Source of the DNA: Leuctra nigra
Taxonomy: Eukaryota; Arthropoda; Insecta; Plecoptera; Leuctridae
Direction of reading: 5' to 3'
NCBI GenBank assembly: GCA_934045905.1
Contig: OW203768.1
Location: 8,956,316-9,020,315, forward strand
Length of the DNA: 64,000 nucleotides
Shown here: positions 23,968 to 36,000 of the stretch, in pieces
Numbering within the stretch: the stretch's first letter is position 1
Layout: each line of letters begins with the position of its first letter
Notes under the pieces: model-generated
Told to the model about the DNA's origin: nothing
Database searches by the model: none
Seen by the model: only the letters and a program-made list of their open reading frames with translations
Position numbers and translations under genes: made by a program

Positions 23968-24818
23968 CTCTCATCCTACTCACACACGACAAGAGTTTCA
24001 GCCAGAAGCTCTTCAAGTCCGCCGTCATTCCAGAGTTTATTGTGTTTTGTGGAGGTCTATTCCTGAAATAGTTATCACGTAATTAACTAAAAACTAGACT
24101 CGAGAGAAGAGGAAAGTAACCATCAGAAATTTGCTCCGTTTTAAGCGTAAAAACGCTAAAAAAATAGCTCTTTTGTGTGGATAATCCCCTTCTCTAGAGC
24201 TGTAAAGTTTGTTTGATTATGGAGAGATTAGCATCCCTCTTGACAATTAGAATTAGAATTGTGATGTGGTAACTAATTCGGGAATAGGTATTCTGATGTG
24301 ATACTCAGCAGTAGGAGCTACATACAAATATAACTCATTTTAAATTACTAAACAAGTATTTCCGACTCGATTTGAGTGAAATGAAAAATGTAAGTACAGA
24401 TTAGCTAAAGATGTAGGTTAGTGATATAGTGTTAGTTCCATTGAAGACTGTTGTACGTTTTGCTTCGAAGTGCAGAGCGTAGGAGTGTATTGATTTTAAC
24501 ATACGTCATAGATCATTATATTGTTACTCAATTATTTATTCATTCATCCATCATCGCCATTGTTTCAACACCTGCTTTAGCTTTCTTGACCACGCATTTG
24601 ACGAGCTACTGTGAAGAAATTCAATTGCCTGAGCAAGAAAGCTTCAGATCAAAAGTAAAGCATATTTCATGCAAATTAATACTCTAGGATAAGTCCTCAT
24701 TACATGTTGCAACATTTTGTTAATTAATATTATTCGATACATTACTAAAATCTAATGAAATGTCTGCTGATTCAGCAAGAAGATTGTTGGTGTAATGTGA
24801 CATGTGAAATATTGTGAC

Positions 24819-24824
24819 AATAAA
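24819..24824 (+). other. Polyadenylation signal, scarface-like gene
   Basis: AATAAA about 850 bases after the stop at 23967. It is the first canonical signal I see downstream of the stop. Confidence 0.5.
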
Positions 24825-25183
24825 GTAGATTTTGTAATGAAATCGATCAAGTTGTATTTATTATCAATGAAGCCACGGATATTATAAATATAAATATTCC
24901 ATAGACTGTTTCCCAACGAAATTGATTGCGAAATGGACCACTGTCCGCATTTTGTGCGCAGATGAAAACCGAACATCCTTCCCTTCCCGCACATTTCAAA
25001 TATCACTGCACACAATACGCACACTGCACAGCAGCAGGCAGACCCCAGTAGGCCGTGACCAGTGAATTTAAAGTGAGGTTATGTCAGTGATGTGCTAGGG
25101 GTGTTAGGGAATAAATTGCACTTTTTACTTACTTTTACATACTTTAGATTGATTAAAACAATTGTGTGTTATACTATTCTGAA
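24825..25183. other. Intergenic; upstream region of mRpS34
   Basis: Short gap between the scarface-like 3' end and the mRpS34 start codon. It must contain the mRpS34 promoter and 5' UTR; no TATA box is evident. Confidence 0.4.
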
Positions 25184-25920
25184 ATGCCAATCAAATATAT
25201 TGGACGTACAACAAACTTTTCGGGTAAAACCTTTTGGGAAATAGTCGGAAACCTTAAAAACTTTGGTGTTGGAAGGATTGTAGTTCGGAGCTCTTTTGAG
25301 AGATATCCAGAACCCAGTTATTTGAAGATATGTAAAGTGGAGACCCTTCCAAACGAGGTAAAATAGCTTTTACTTTAGTATTCTGAAGTTTCGTCAGGTG
25401 CTAGTGTATGGAGGTTTTTCGCCCTATCATTTCAGGAGACTCGAAAAGTACGCGTCTTCGTTGAGAAAGTATTTCGAGGACGCAAATATCCGAAGCTTGC
25501 TGAAATTTGTAGCACTTCATACAAAGCAGATTACAGACTCATCCCCAAACACGAAGAAGAGGCTTACTGCAAATGCGAAGTACCACTTCAACCAATCAAA
25601 GTGTTGCCAGAATCTATACCTTTCCCACCACTTCTGAAAGTAAGTTTTCTTAAGGTTTTGAATTAGGTAGGTACCTACCTATACTATTTATTGCTATATC
25701 AAGCTACAGTAATATTATTATTCTTTAGGAGCTGATCGTAAGAGACCAACAAGCCAAGTCCCAGCCCAACAACAATGACTTATCGTTGCGACTAAATTAT
25801 CGAAGAGGTAGAGACAACTTTGTGAGAAAAGCCGATGAAGAACATCAGCCTAACGTAGAGATGAACATTGGTCTTGGAAAACCAGCTAGTCCAAAGCTGT
25901 ATAAAGATGTTCTTCAATAG
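25184..25920 (+). CDS. mRpS34: Mitochondrial small-subunit ribosomal protein mS34
   Basis: Three exons, 25184-25357, 25436-25639 and 25729-25920, all in phase 0, give 189 aa. The N-terminus reads MPIKYIGRTT, then a segment with WEIVGNLKNFGVGRIVVR and ERYPEPSYLKI. Exon 2 has ADYRLIPKHEEEAY and IPFPPLLK, matching the DWRLVPKHEEE and PYPPLL positions of human MRPS34. It is a metazoan-specific subunit of the mitochondrial ribosome. The start was chosen because MPIKYIGR is the usual insect N-terminus; an upstream TTG-opened frame is not used. It converges with the hydrolase gene, and the two poly(A) signals are only about 30 bases apart. Confidence 0.88.
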
Positions 25921-26335
25921 TTACCTAAGTAAGCTGTATTATTATGAGGCCCTATTCACATACTCTGGTCTGGCGGTTTCTCAATGTTAGATCATAGTTA
26001 ACAAGGGATAATAACAGATTTATTTCTCCAATGATTTATCGTGATTGAGTGTTATGCATAACTATAAGTTATGGCACTCTCTAACCTGGGCATTGTGAAT
26101 GGGACCTCTGAGGCTCTGGTGTAAACCGGGTCACCAGTTTTTAACAATTACCCATCTATGGATGTATTTTACATTCAGAATCACGCTTGCAACTCGAAAT
26201 ACAAGACACTAAAATTAATCGGTCCAAGCTCGGAGTAAAGTGTACACTCAGTGATTCGATTTACCATCTTGTATTTATACTTGATAGTCTACAATAACAA
26301 ACTTAAACATTAGCTTAGCATGTAGGTAAACAAAG

Positions 26336-26341
26336 AATAAA
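26336..26341 (+). other. Polyadenylation signal, mRpS34
   Basis: AATAAA 416 bases after the mRpS34 stop codon. Confidence 0.5.
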
Positions 26342-26373
26342 TCAAAATTAAATAATTGTGGAGTATTCAGAGT

Positions 26374-26379
26374 TTTATT
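26374..26379 (-). other. Polyadenylation signal, gamma-glutamyl hydrolase
   Basis: TTTATT on the plus strand (AATAAA on minus), about 100 bases beyond the hydrolase stop codon. Confidence 0.5.
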
Positions 26380-26481
26380 TTTAATTTAAGTTGCCATTGT
26401 TGACTGATTGCTGACAAAACTATTGCAGCCATATATTTCTGGTAGATATTTCATTCTTACACAGTGTTAAGTAATTTTATG

Positions 26482-29400
26482 TTAGTAATAAAAGAAGTAG
26501 CATTGCTCGAAGGACAGTCGATCTCCAGTGAATTTAGGTGCGTAGTTGTAGATGAGGGCTTCTTGCTCCGCCGCGAGGTTAGGAAACGAGTGGGTGTTTT
26601 TACGAGCTGAAACAGTTGAAAGATTTGGGATATTGATTTAGATTTTGTGATGATTATTCGTGCACTGAAGCCCCACTCCATAGCCCAGCCACCATTGCAT
26701 TCGCCACAATGTTGGTCACCCACAGTCTTTTACAATTCTCAGTGCCTCTGAGAGTATCATTATAAATCTCTAATTTTGTAGCCAATGAAGAATTTTTTTA
26801 GGGAACAATAATCTTTAAAACAAAGAATAGTATTATATTTTAGGACTAGGTACCTATATGCCTTTATAATTCAAAATTTAGCAAGGTACTACGTTGGAAT
26901 TAATCCAGGAAATATGGTTTGGTAAGACGTGTATTTGAGGAAGGGATTGCAGTGGGATTAAGTCTAGTCGAGTGCGAAGACATCTGGATTGAAATGATCA
27001 AGGAAGGAGGACCTGTTGAAGAGAGACGGAAGGTGGAGTGTGATCAGAGCCGAGAGTGTGTGTAGGACAGAGCAGAGTGGAGGAACTTGTGGATCTATAA
27101 GAAGAAGAGACGCTTGTAGTTTCCACAAGTCCTCGCTCGATACTATAAAACATCTTAGAACGCTATGAGTTTACCTTCACTGACGAAGAAGTCCGCAAAG
27201 TATTGTGTCACCATGGTGGCCTCCTTGGAATGCGGGATGTTCTTGTTTGCCTTGAACTCGTAAGTGTTCTTCTCCGGATGGAACTGCGTTCCGTAAAACG
27301 GCATCGTCCGAGACTCGATGGTCGATATGAACTCGATGCCGTCTGCATCTGTGTTGACGGACATCACTTGCCAGTCCCGGTCCATTCCCAGCGATGCTAG
27401 CGTCTGAGGAGATCAGTAGAACGTCACCACATCGAATGCATTGGATCTAGAATATTTTATTTGCCGATGATTTCCGTACCTCCTCCGTGACACACAATGT
27501 ATGAAAGTTTGAGGTGACATTCTGATTGGATAAGATGTCGACTATTCCTGGAGAAGCGTCCTGGAACATTTTACTGCTGGCATAATCTGCAAAGTAGAAC
27601 ATTTTAATAATTTATAACTGGTAGGTATATAGTAATCACATGGAGTAACAGAGAAACATCTTTCGCTCTTTCATCGCAGTATTGAACATTTAAAACTATT
27701 TACAATATTAATTTTTAATTAGTGTACTCTAGAATGAATAATGACATAAGGATTGGCTTCAAAGATGAATAAAATAATCTATGTTTTCTTGGCATCATAC
27801 ACAAGTTACAATCTGTAAATTATTCTTTTGTAGGTAATCACTTCATTCATCAATGAGATTAATTCAAGTGGTTGACTGCATAGATTGTGCAATTGCTATG
27901 AATTCAAAATAGTTTAAATAGGTACCTATTTTTTTATTAATATTTCAATAAAGTAATTGGCCATTTATTATTGGCTGAAGTTTCCGACCTGGTTTGAACC
28001 TGAGCGGCAAGGATACATTGGTCGAGTAACAGCTGGTCCGCAGCTCTCGTCCCGCTGCGACGTAAGCCATGAGCTCATAGCCGAGACACGTGCCCCACAC
28101 CGGGAAGTAGTCTCCCTGTTCGTTCAACTCCTTGGCCAGATCGAGGAGGATCTTCCCAGTTTCACCGTAGCCGGCCGTGTTGTTGAACCAAACCGCTCCT
28201 CCAGGCAGCAGCACTCTGCGACAATCATTTTGGTATGTTATTCAAGTCCAGCTCTAATAGTAGTAAAGTTCATTCACGATTAGAATTGCAAGCCGTAATG
28301 GCGGTTTGTACTACCGTAGTCAAGTAAACGTATACCTAAACATGTAAATATCAATATAATAATCAAAAAATGTGTATAATACGGCTGTAGATAAAAATAA
28401 ATCAATTTTATTGAATTTTTATAATATTTACTACTATTAAAAATTGTGTATTTGACATAATTTATACAATTTCAATAATACAAAGAAGAAAGTCTTGCCA
28501 TTGACAGGGCAGTGTTCAAGTGACTGACCAATGAACGACATGATCGACTAAAACGTCAGTGATATTCTTATCGTGAACGAACTTTAGTACTGTACCTACC
28601 TAAATTTAGTCAATTCTGTTTAAGATTGCTATTTTTCAAACAAACATAATTTCCATTTTGCATTGTTCATTTTTAAATCGAACTTATTATGCAATAGTAG
28701 GTAGGTTAGTAAAAAAAGTGTAAAATAATATTTTAAAATGGATGAATAATTCTGTACATACCCATTGACGTGACTGAGAAGGTCCCTGTAATATGCCTCA
28801 TCTTGTCCGATGAATATCGGCACCGCTCGACCGCCCCCTCCCTCCACGAACTTCACGTAAGAAGCAGCAATGTAGCTGGTGTAATTGTCCGGGTAGATGT
28901 CTGCGATTGTTAGCGATGGCTCTTGCGAGAGTATTCCTGGAATTAGCGAATCAAGTGGATAACTTGACTAATGTGTAAAGAGCTGGCAATTGTCTAAAAC
29001 CTCCTTCTTACGCATGACGTTTGATTTTTCTTATCTTCTCCTTTGTTTTAGAATTATACTCAACTATTTTTCATCATTTTACATACATTTAACTTATATT
29101 TTCATCTAAATAGATCATTTTTTTGATCAAACACTGGTTCCAAAACATTTGGGCCGGATCAAATAATGGATATTATATGAGGTTGACAATGAAAAGAAGA
29201 AGCCATGGAAAGCAACAAGTAGAATATTAATAGCCAGACTTTATCAGATGCTAATCTTTGTCATCATTGCTATTTTAAATATTGCATATTATTTGATTTT
29301 ATCATTTTAAATGCAATTTAAATGTAATATATTGGTATGTTTAAAACAAACAATGCACTTACCAATGATTGGTCTGTTATTTAAGGTTGCCTTCTTGATC

Positions 29401-29489
29401 TCCGAGTGCCGATTGATAACTTGATAGGAATGTACTTGCAAAGAGCAGACCCACAACAGGGAAATAATTAATGCATAGCTCTTGTCCAT
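26482..29489 (-). CDS. GGH: Gamma-glutamyl hydrolase (folylpolyglutamate hydrolase)
   Basis: Six exons on the minus strand: 29363-29489, 28762-28936, 27989-28215, 27480-27586, 27175-27403 and 26482-26606. They sum to 330 codons with closing phases, giving 329 aa (human enzyme about 318). A signal peptide opens the protein (SYALIISLLWVCSLQVHS). Landmarks are RPIIG then GILSQEP at the exon 1/2 junction, GGAVWFNNT, the nucleophile elbow WGTCLGYE with the catalytic Cys, and FHPEK carrying the catalytic His. The C-terminus ends EQCYFFYY, like the vertebrate form. The enzyme trims glutamate from folylpolyglutamates in lysosomes or outside the cell. The exon 3 donor (CAG|GTCGG) is weak. Confidence 0.93.
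26920..27105 (+). mobile_element. Degenerate RTE-type LINE 3' fragment in hydrolase intron
   Basis: Sequence such as GTATTTGAGGAAGG, TGGATTGAAATGATCAAGGA and GGTGGAGTG lines up by eye with the C-terminal part of the RTE frames at 32120-32280. Frames are broken. It lies in the last intron of the hydrolase gene, antisense to that gene. Confidence 0.5.
28266..28584. mobile_element. TA-flanked MITE, copy 1 (AAGTTCATTCACG family)
   Basis: Inverted ends AAGTTCATTCACGAT and ATCGTGAACGAACTT lie between TA dinucleotides. It aligns over its full length with 40879-41356 apart from a 158-bp insertion there. It is non-coding and sits in an intron of the hydrolase gene. Confidence 0.7.
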
Positions 29490-30009
29490 TATTTATATTA
29501 CAGTTATTTGAGTAATGACTAATGACAGAGATGTGACAGCTTGTAACTGTTCTTAGTTCAAGAACATTGAGTTTAAAGATCAAAATGGACTATCTTATCT
29601 ATTTATAGTTAATGATTTTTCCATTAATTACACATAAATATTACACATGTTCAGTGTGACCCACTCAACAACCAATCAGCATTGCTTACATGGTTGCCAT
29701 GACAACCCTTGACATGCAACACAAAACCATAGCTTACTGAATAGTTTATCTCCCCATTTGCAGCTGTCCTTGGGGAAATAATCAATATTCCACCCTACAT
29801 AGCAGGTGTACATGCCAACCAGCATAGTATACACCACCATAGTATACTTTTAAACAATGGATATTTAGAACTGTCTGTCAGTAGGTTATTCCTAAGTGAG
29901 TGCTCAAACACTGTACACATGTGTACATTGTTGTTAGGTATATCGGCAGTGTTGAGCACCTTGTTTGGTGCGAATAAAGTGGGTCACGGTCCTGGATGTT
30001 GGTGACTTG
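29490..30009. promoter_or_regulatory. Divergent intergenic region between GGH and MAK-like genes
   Basis: 520 bases separate the two start codons, so both promoters must be here. I see no clear TATA box. The 5' UTRs of both genes are presumably included. Confidence 0.45.
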
Positions 30010-33000
30010 ATGAAGATGAATCGGTACATTACTCTGAACCAACTGGGCGACGGAACCTACGGCTCTGTCGTTCTTGGTCAGAGGGTGGACACTGGGGAGA
30101 AGGTTGCCATCAAGAGGTAAAACATGTTTATTGCAAAACACGTCAATTGTAGATTGTTTGATTGTTACTTCAGTTCATTTTGTTTCCTTGGATTATTTTG
30201 TCATATTATTTTACTACTTTGCAAAATGTCATTTGGCTACCTATTACTATTTTTACTGTAATACTGGTAAAGTACTTGTGTGTTACCTACTTTACAAAAT
30301 TAAATTTTTTTGGAACAGGATGAAGAGAAAGTATTATTCGTGGGACGAGGCGATGAATCTCCGAGAAGTTAAGGTAGGTAACTACTGTTTACAACTTAAA
30401 ATGACAATGTAAGCATTATTTATATTATATTGTTATTGTAAATATTAATACTGTTGTTAAAATTATTCCATTAATTGTCAACTAATCATTACAGTCACTG
30501 AAAAAGCTGAGCCATGCCAACGTCGTAAAACTAAAGGAGGTCATCCGAGAGAACGACAACCTGTTCTTTGTTTTCGAATATATGAAGGAGAACTTGTACC
30601 AACTGATGAAAGACAGGTAAACATTATTTTTATCTTGTTTTATTTCATACAAAAGTCAATTCTTGGAAAATAAAGTTATTGTTACCAGTTAATAATTATT
30701 TGTTAAGTATACTGCTACCTGTCAAAGCCAGTTTGTGTCTATTGTTTGATAAAGTTAACAAACCCCAAAAGAATTGTTAATTTCATTTAAGGGCCATTTC
30801 TATAATGTGACTTTTCTTGTTTTTCCAGAGAAAAGTTGTTTCCCGAGCCAATCATACGCAACATGTTGTACCAAGTGCTGCAAGGTCTGGCGTTCATGCA
30901 CCGCAATGGTTTCTTCCACCGAGACATGAAACCTGAGAATCTACTGTGCATGGGCCCCGACCTCGTGAAGATAGCGGACTTTGGACTAGCACGAGAGATC
31001 AGATCACGGCCTCCCTATACTGATTACGTCTCTACAAGATGGTGAGAGCTTTTCCAGCATTTATTTTTAAGTAATATAATGTAAAATAGTATATGTAGTT
31101 AATAAAACAGATACATATTTCTATAGATAAAGAAACAAAAACTAGATAATATTAGCACCTACCTACCTATTTGGAGTTTATGCACTTTTTCTGTTTGACA
31201 TTCTAGGTAGAGGTAAGTAGAAAATGTATTCTCAACAAAAATGTGAAATCAAATTAAAGAAAAATTTACTCTAAAATTTGAACACTCTTTATTTGTTATA
31301 TTGACAAATTTATTGAATTTGATTATTGATCAAATGTATGTATCAGAACAGTGTGAGTTGTGTGCAGTCGGGAGTGGGGAGATCGGAATGGTTTAGTATT
31401 AGTGAAGGGCTTCGGCAAGGGAGTGTGTTGTCACCAACACTGTTCATCATAGTAATGGACGAGTTGTTGAAGAAAGCAGAGCCGAATGAGGGGATCGATA
31501 CTCAAACGTTGATTTATGCGGATGATGTGGTGGTGTGGGGAAAAACTAGGGAGGAAGTGCAGTTAAAGATTGATAAGTGGAGTGAAGAGACAGAGAAGAT
31601 GGGTTTGAGAATAAGCGAAGAGAAGAGTGAAGTAATGACAATGGATAGAAAGAAGCTTAAACACGGTCATGCTAGGATCAAGCTTGGAGAGGGATGGTTG
31701 AAGGAGGTGGAAGAGTTTAAGTATCTGGGTAGCCTGCTCACCAACAAGGCTAAAGTAGACAGAGAAATACAAGAAAGAAGAAAGAAAGCAGAGGCATTTT
31801 ATCAAGCAGTGAGGAAGTTGCTGTGGAATGAGAAGTTTCCACAAGTCTGCAAGATCATTATGTACAAGATGTATTTCCTGCCAATTCTAACATATGGGGC
31901 AGTGACGTGGTCAGCAGGTGGAAAGGAAATGAATCAGCTACAGGCAGCTGAGATGAAGTTTTTGAGGAGTGTGAAGGGGGTGACAAGAATGGATAGGATC
32001 CAAAGTAGGAAGATAAGAAAAGAGCTTGGGGTTGAAAGATTGGTGTTCAAGCTGGGAAGAGAGAGGCTTAGGTGGTTCGGCCACATGAAGAGGATGGGAA
32101 CCGATAGAGTGCCAAGGCGGGTGTTTGAAGCGGCTACAGGGGGAACTCGGAGAGTGGGGCGACCAAGAGACAGGTGGATTGGATTGATCAAGGAGGATGT
32201 GTTGGAGAGAGGAGGAAGGTGGAGTGAGTTGGAGGCTGAGAGACAGTGGGAGGACAGAACATGGTGGAAGGAATTTGTGGAACAATTAGAAGTGGAAGAA
32301 GAAGAGGAGGAAGAAGAGGCGGAAACGCCAGGCGTGGCCAGCCGGTTTCCAGGAGTCCTGCGGCCCTAGTGTTGGTGGGAATACCCACCCCCTGACCCAT
32401 TAAATTGGAAGCAGCAACATCAGCGAGCCCAATGAACAGGGCAGCGGCAGCAGCGAGCCACATGAACAGGACAGCGGCAGCAGCAACATCAGCGAGCCAC
32501 ATGAACAGGGCAGCGGCAGCAGCGACATCAGCGAGCCACATGAACAAGACAGCGGCAACAGCGACATCAGCGAGCCACATGAACAGGGCAACGGCAGCAG
32601 CGACATAAGCGAAATAACTGGGGTCAGGCAAAAGAACATTGGGATGGTTGGGATAGATAGGGAGAGAGTACAAGAAGATGAGATGCCAGAGAACCGTCAG
32701 CAAGGACCAGGTATGTCACAGACAATCCTAATGGGAGATGTGAGGGGAAGGCAAGCCGGAGAGTTTTGCAAGGGAAATGGAAACAGAGCCAAAACAGACC
32801 GAGGAATTAGAATAGTTGAAATGGCACGAAGGATGAAAGAAGGATATTATGGCAAGAACACCTAGAATGCCACCATTATGTTGAAAGTGGGGAACAAGGA
32901 AGTACGAGAGGGAAGGAACAAAGAGGAAATAATGAAAGACATTGGTGACCTAGTGGCGGAAACGAAAACAGCATATGGACGAGAAACCAGGGTGGTAGTG

Positions 33001-36000
33001 TGCAGCCTAGAGAGTGTGGCAGGTGGTTGCCTAAATGAGAGGCTGCAACAAGTGGTGGCAACAGAAGCCGGGGAGTTTCTAAATGTACCCTTCGTACCAG
33101 GGTACATGAAAGACATTATAAAATGGGAGTACGAGGCAGGGAGAGTGTTGCGAGAGTGCTGGGGACTTGGAGGAAAATCAGTGCGGAGTGTTAATAAGAG
33201 AGAAACGGGTTTTCGGACAAGGTGGGTGTGGAACGGAGTGAGGTAGCAAGGGCAAGACGGGTTTCTATGGAGACAAGCAATGAAGAGAACTGTGTAAATA
33301 ATGGTACCAGAAGCAATAGCGCAAGAGGACGGAACTTAATGAAAAGACACAAGTGTTGTAAAGGAGAAACAATGCAAGTGGGGACACTCAATATAGTTAC
33401 ACTAACAGGGAAATTGGAAGAGATAGTGGACATGATGGAGGAGAGAAAGATAGACCTGCTGGGGCTAAGTGAAACAAAGTGGAGGGGAAAGGGGGAGAAG
33501 AGGCTCAGAGGGGACTACAAGTTGATATGGTCGGGAGGGGAAGAGGGAAGAAATGGAGTGGGTTTTGTGGTAAGCCCCCGTTACGCTGGTGACATCCTGG
33601 ATGTAAATGCCGTGAATGACAGGATGATCGGAATCAGTATCGTAATAGGAAGCAGCGTGCGGCACCTGATACAGGTGTATGCACCTCAGTCTGGAAGATC
33701 TACCGAAGAAAAAGACATTTTCTGGGTTGAACTAGATGAGATGGTGCAAGCAAAGGAGGTATGGGTGATGGGGGATTTTAATGCCATGGTAGGAGAGGAG
33801 CGGAAGGACTGCGAAGAGGTAATGGGACCACATGGCTGGGGTAAAAGAAACACTGAAGGAGTGAAGATGTTAGAGTGGTGTGCAAGAACCTCAATGAAAA
33901 TCACAAACACATGGTTTATGAAAAGAAGAGCTCAGAAGATAACGAGATATGGATATGGAGCTGATAATCAGAGATGGGAATCAGTTATAGACTACATATG
34001 TGTCAGCAGAGATATGGGGAGACTGGTGAGAGATGTGGAGGTGCTACCATCAGTCGCACTAGGCAGCGACCATCGATTGCTGGTGGCAAAGGTAGAAATA
34101 GAGCGACGAAAGAGGACCGTAACGGAAGTCAAAGCACCCAGGATAAAGGTATGGAAGTTGCAACAGAAAGAAGTCAGGGAAGAGTTCAGAAGAGAGATAG
34201 CAGAGAGGGCACCAGAGGGAGCATTAGGTGGAGTGGATGAAGAATGGTGTGCATTTAAAGCAGCTCTAGTGGACATAGCTGAAAAGACCTGTGGGAGAGC
34301 TGGAGGAAAAAAGAGAAGGAAAGAAACACCATGGTGGAATGAAAGGGTGAGAGAGGCAGTGAGGAGGAAAAAGGAGGCATGGAGAAGGAAGGAAGAGTCC
34401 CATACGGAAGAAAACATCAGGGACTACGGGGAAAGCAAGAGAATTGTAAAGATGATAGTAGAGGAGGAGAAGAAAATATCAATGCAAGAGTTTGCAAACA
34501 GGTTGGAGACAGACTTTGATGGAAATAAGAGACTGCTGTACAGTCTAATCAAGGCGAAACGACATACGGGGGAGACTCAAACCATAATGAAGAAGGAGAA
34601 TGGTGGTTTCACAAACAGACCAGAGGAGATAAAAACAATGTGGAAAGAGTACTTTAAGGAGCTACTTCAGGGAGAGGCAGTACAAAGGAAAGACAGAGAG
34701 ACAAACCGAAGAATGGCAGAGGAAAGCGAGGGGGTTGCGGGTGAAATACCAGGACAGATGGAAGTGAAAGAAATGCTAAAGAAGATGAAGAATGGAAAAG
34801 CCCCAGGAATGGACGAAGTCAGTGTCGAGATGCTGAAAGCGTCAGGGCAGAAGGGAATTGAGTGGCTCTGCCGGGTAATTCAAGCAGCATGGACCCAGTG
34901 TGATGTCCCAGAAGATTGGGGGAAGGGAATACTTATTCCTATCTTTAAGAAAGGGGACAGAAAGCGATGCTTCAACTACAGGGGAGTAACTTTGATGTGC
35001 CAAACAGCTAAATTGTATGAAAAGATCATCGAAAGGAGGGTGGCTGAGAGTATTGAGAGTAAACTAAGAGAAGAACAATACGGTTTTAGAAGAGGACGGT
35101 CAACGATTGACCTCATCTTTGCAGTGAGACAAATCATGGAAGACCGATGGGAGAAAGGGAACGGGATGAGAATGATATTTCTGGACCTGGTAAAGGCGTA
35201 CGACAGAATGCCAAGAGAAGAAGTGTGGCGGTGCCTAGAGAAGAAGGGTGTGGACAGTGGAGTGATACAAAGAATCCAAAGTATGTATAAGAAGAACAGT
35301 AGTTGCGTGCAGACGGGAGTGGGAAAAACGGACTGGTTCGAAGTGAGGGAGGGACTGAAGCAAGGGAGTGTATTGTCACCAACATTATTTACAGTAGTAA
35401 TGGATGAGATGCTGAGAGAGGTTGAGCCGGAGGACCAAGAGGACACCCGCACACTCATATATGCAGACGACGTTCTTGTGTGGGCAGAGACCGAGGAAGA
35501 GTTGCAAGAGAAACTCAACAGGTGGGAAGAAGTGACAGCAAAATATGGACTAGAAATCAGTAGAGAAAAAAGCGAAACCATGGTTATGGAAAGGCAACAG
35601 AAGACACGGTGCCGGATGCAGATGCGAGGAGAGGAACTTACGGAAAAAGACTAGTTTAAATATCTAGGTAGTGTATTGGCAAAGGATGGAAAGGTGGACA
35701 GGGAGATCGAGAGGAGGGTGAGAGCAGCAGAAGTGTTTTACCAGAGTGTAAGGAAGCTACTATGGAATGAAGATGTACCACAGAGGTGTAAGATATTACT
35801 GTACAAAACCTACTTTGTACCAATCTTAATATATGCAGCAGTAACTTGGCCAATGGGAGGGAAAGAAGAAATGAAGATGCAGGCTGCAGAAATGAAGTTC
35901 CTGAGAAGTGTGGCAGGAGTGACGAAGATGGACAAGGTGAGGAGTGCAAAGATTAGAAAAGACCTAGAAGTGGAATCTCTTAGATTTAAACTTGGAAAAG

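Noticed and set aside
32188..32703. Antisense Leu/Ala-rich frames over the minisatellite
   Set aside because: Translation of a 39-bp repeat whose unit length is a multiple of three keeps all frames open by chance.
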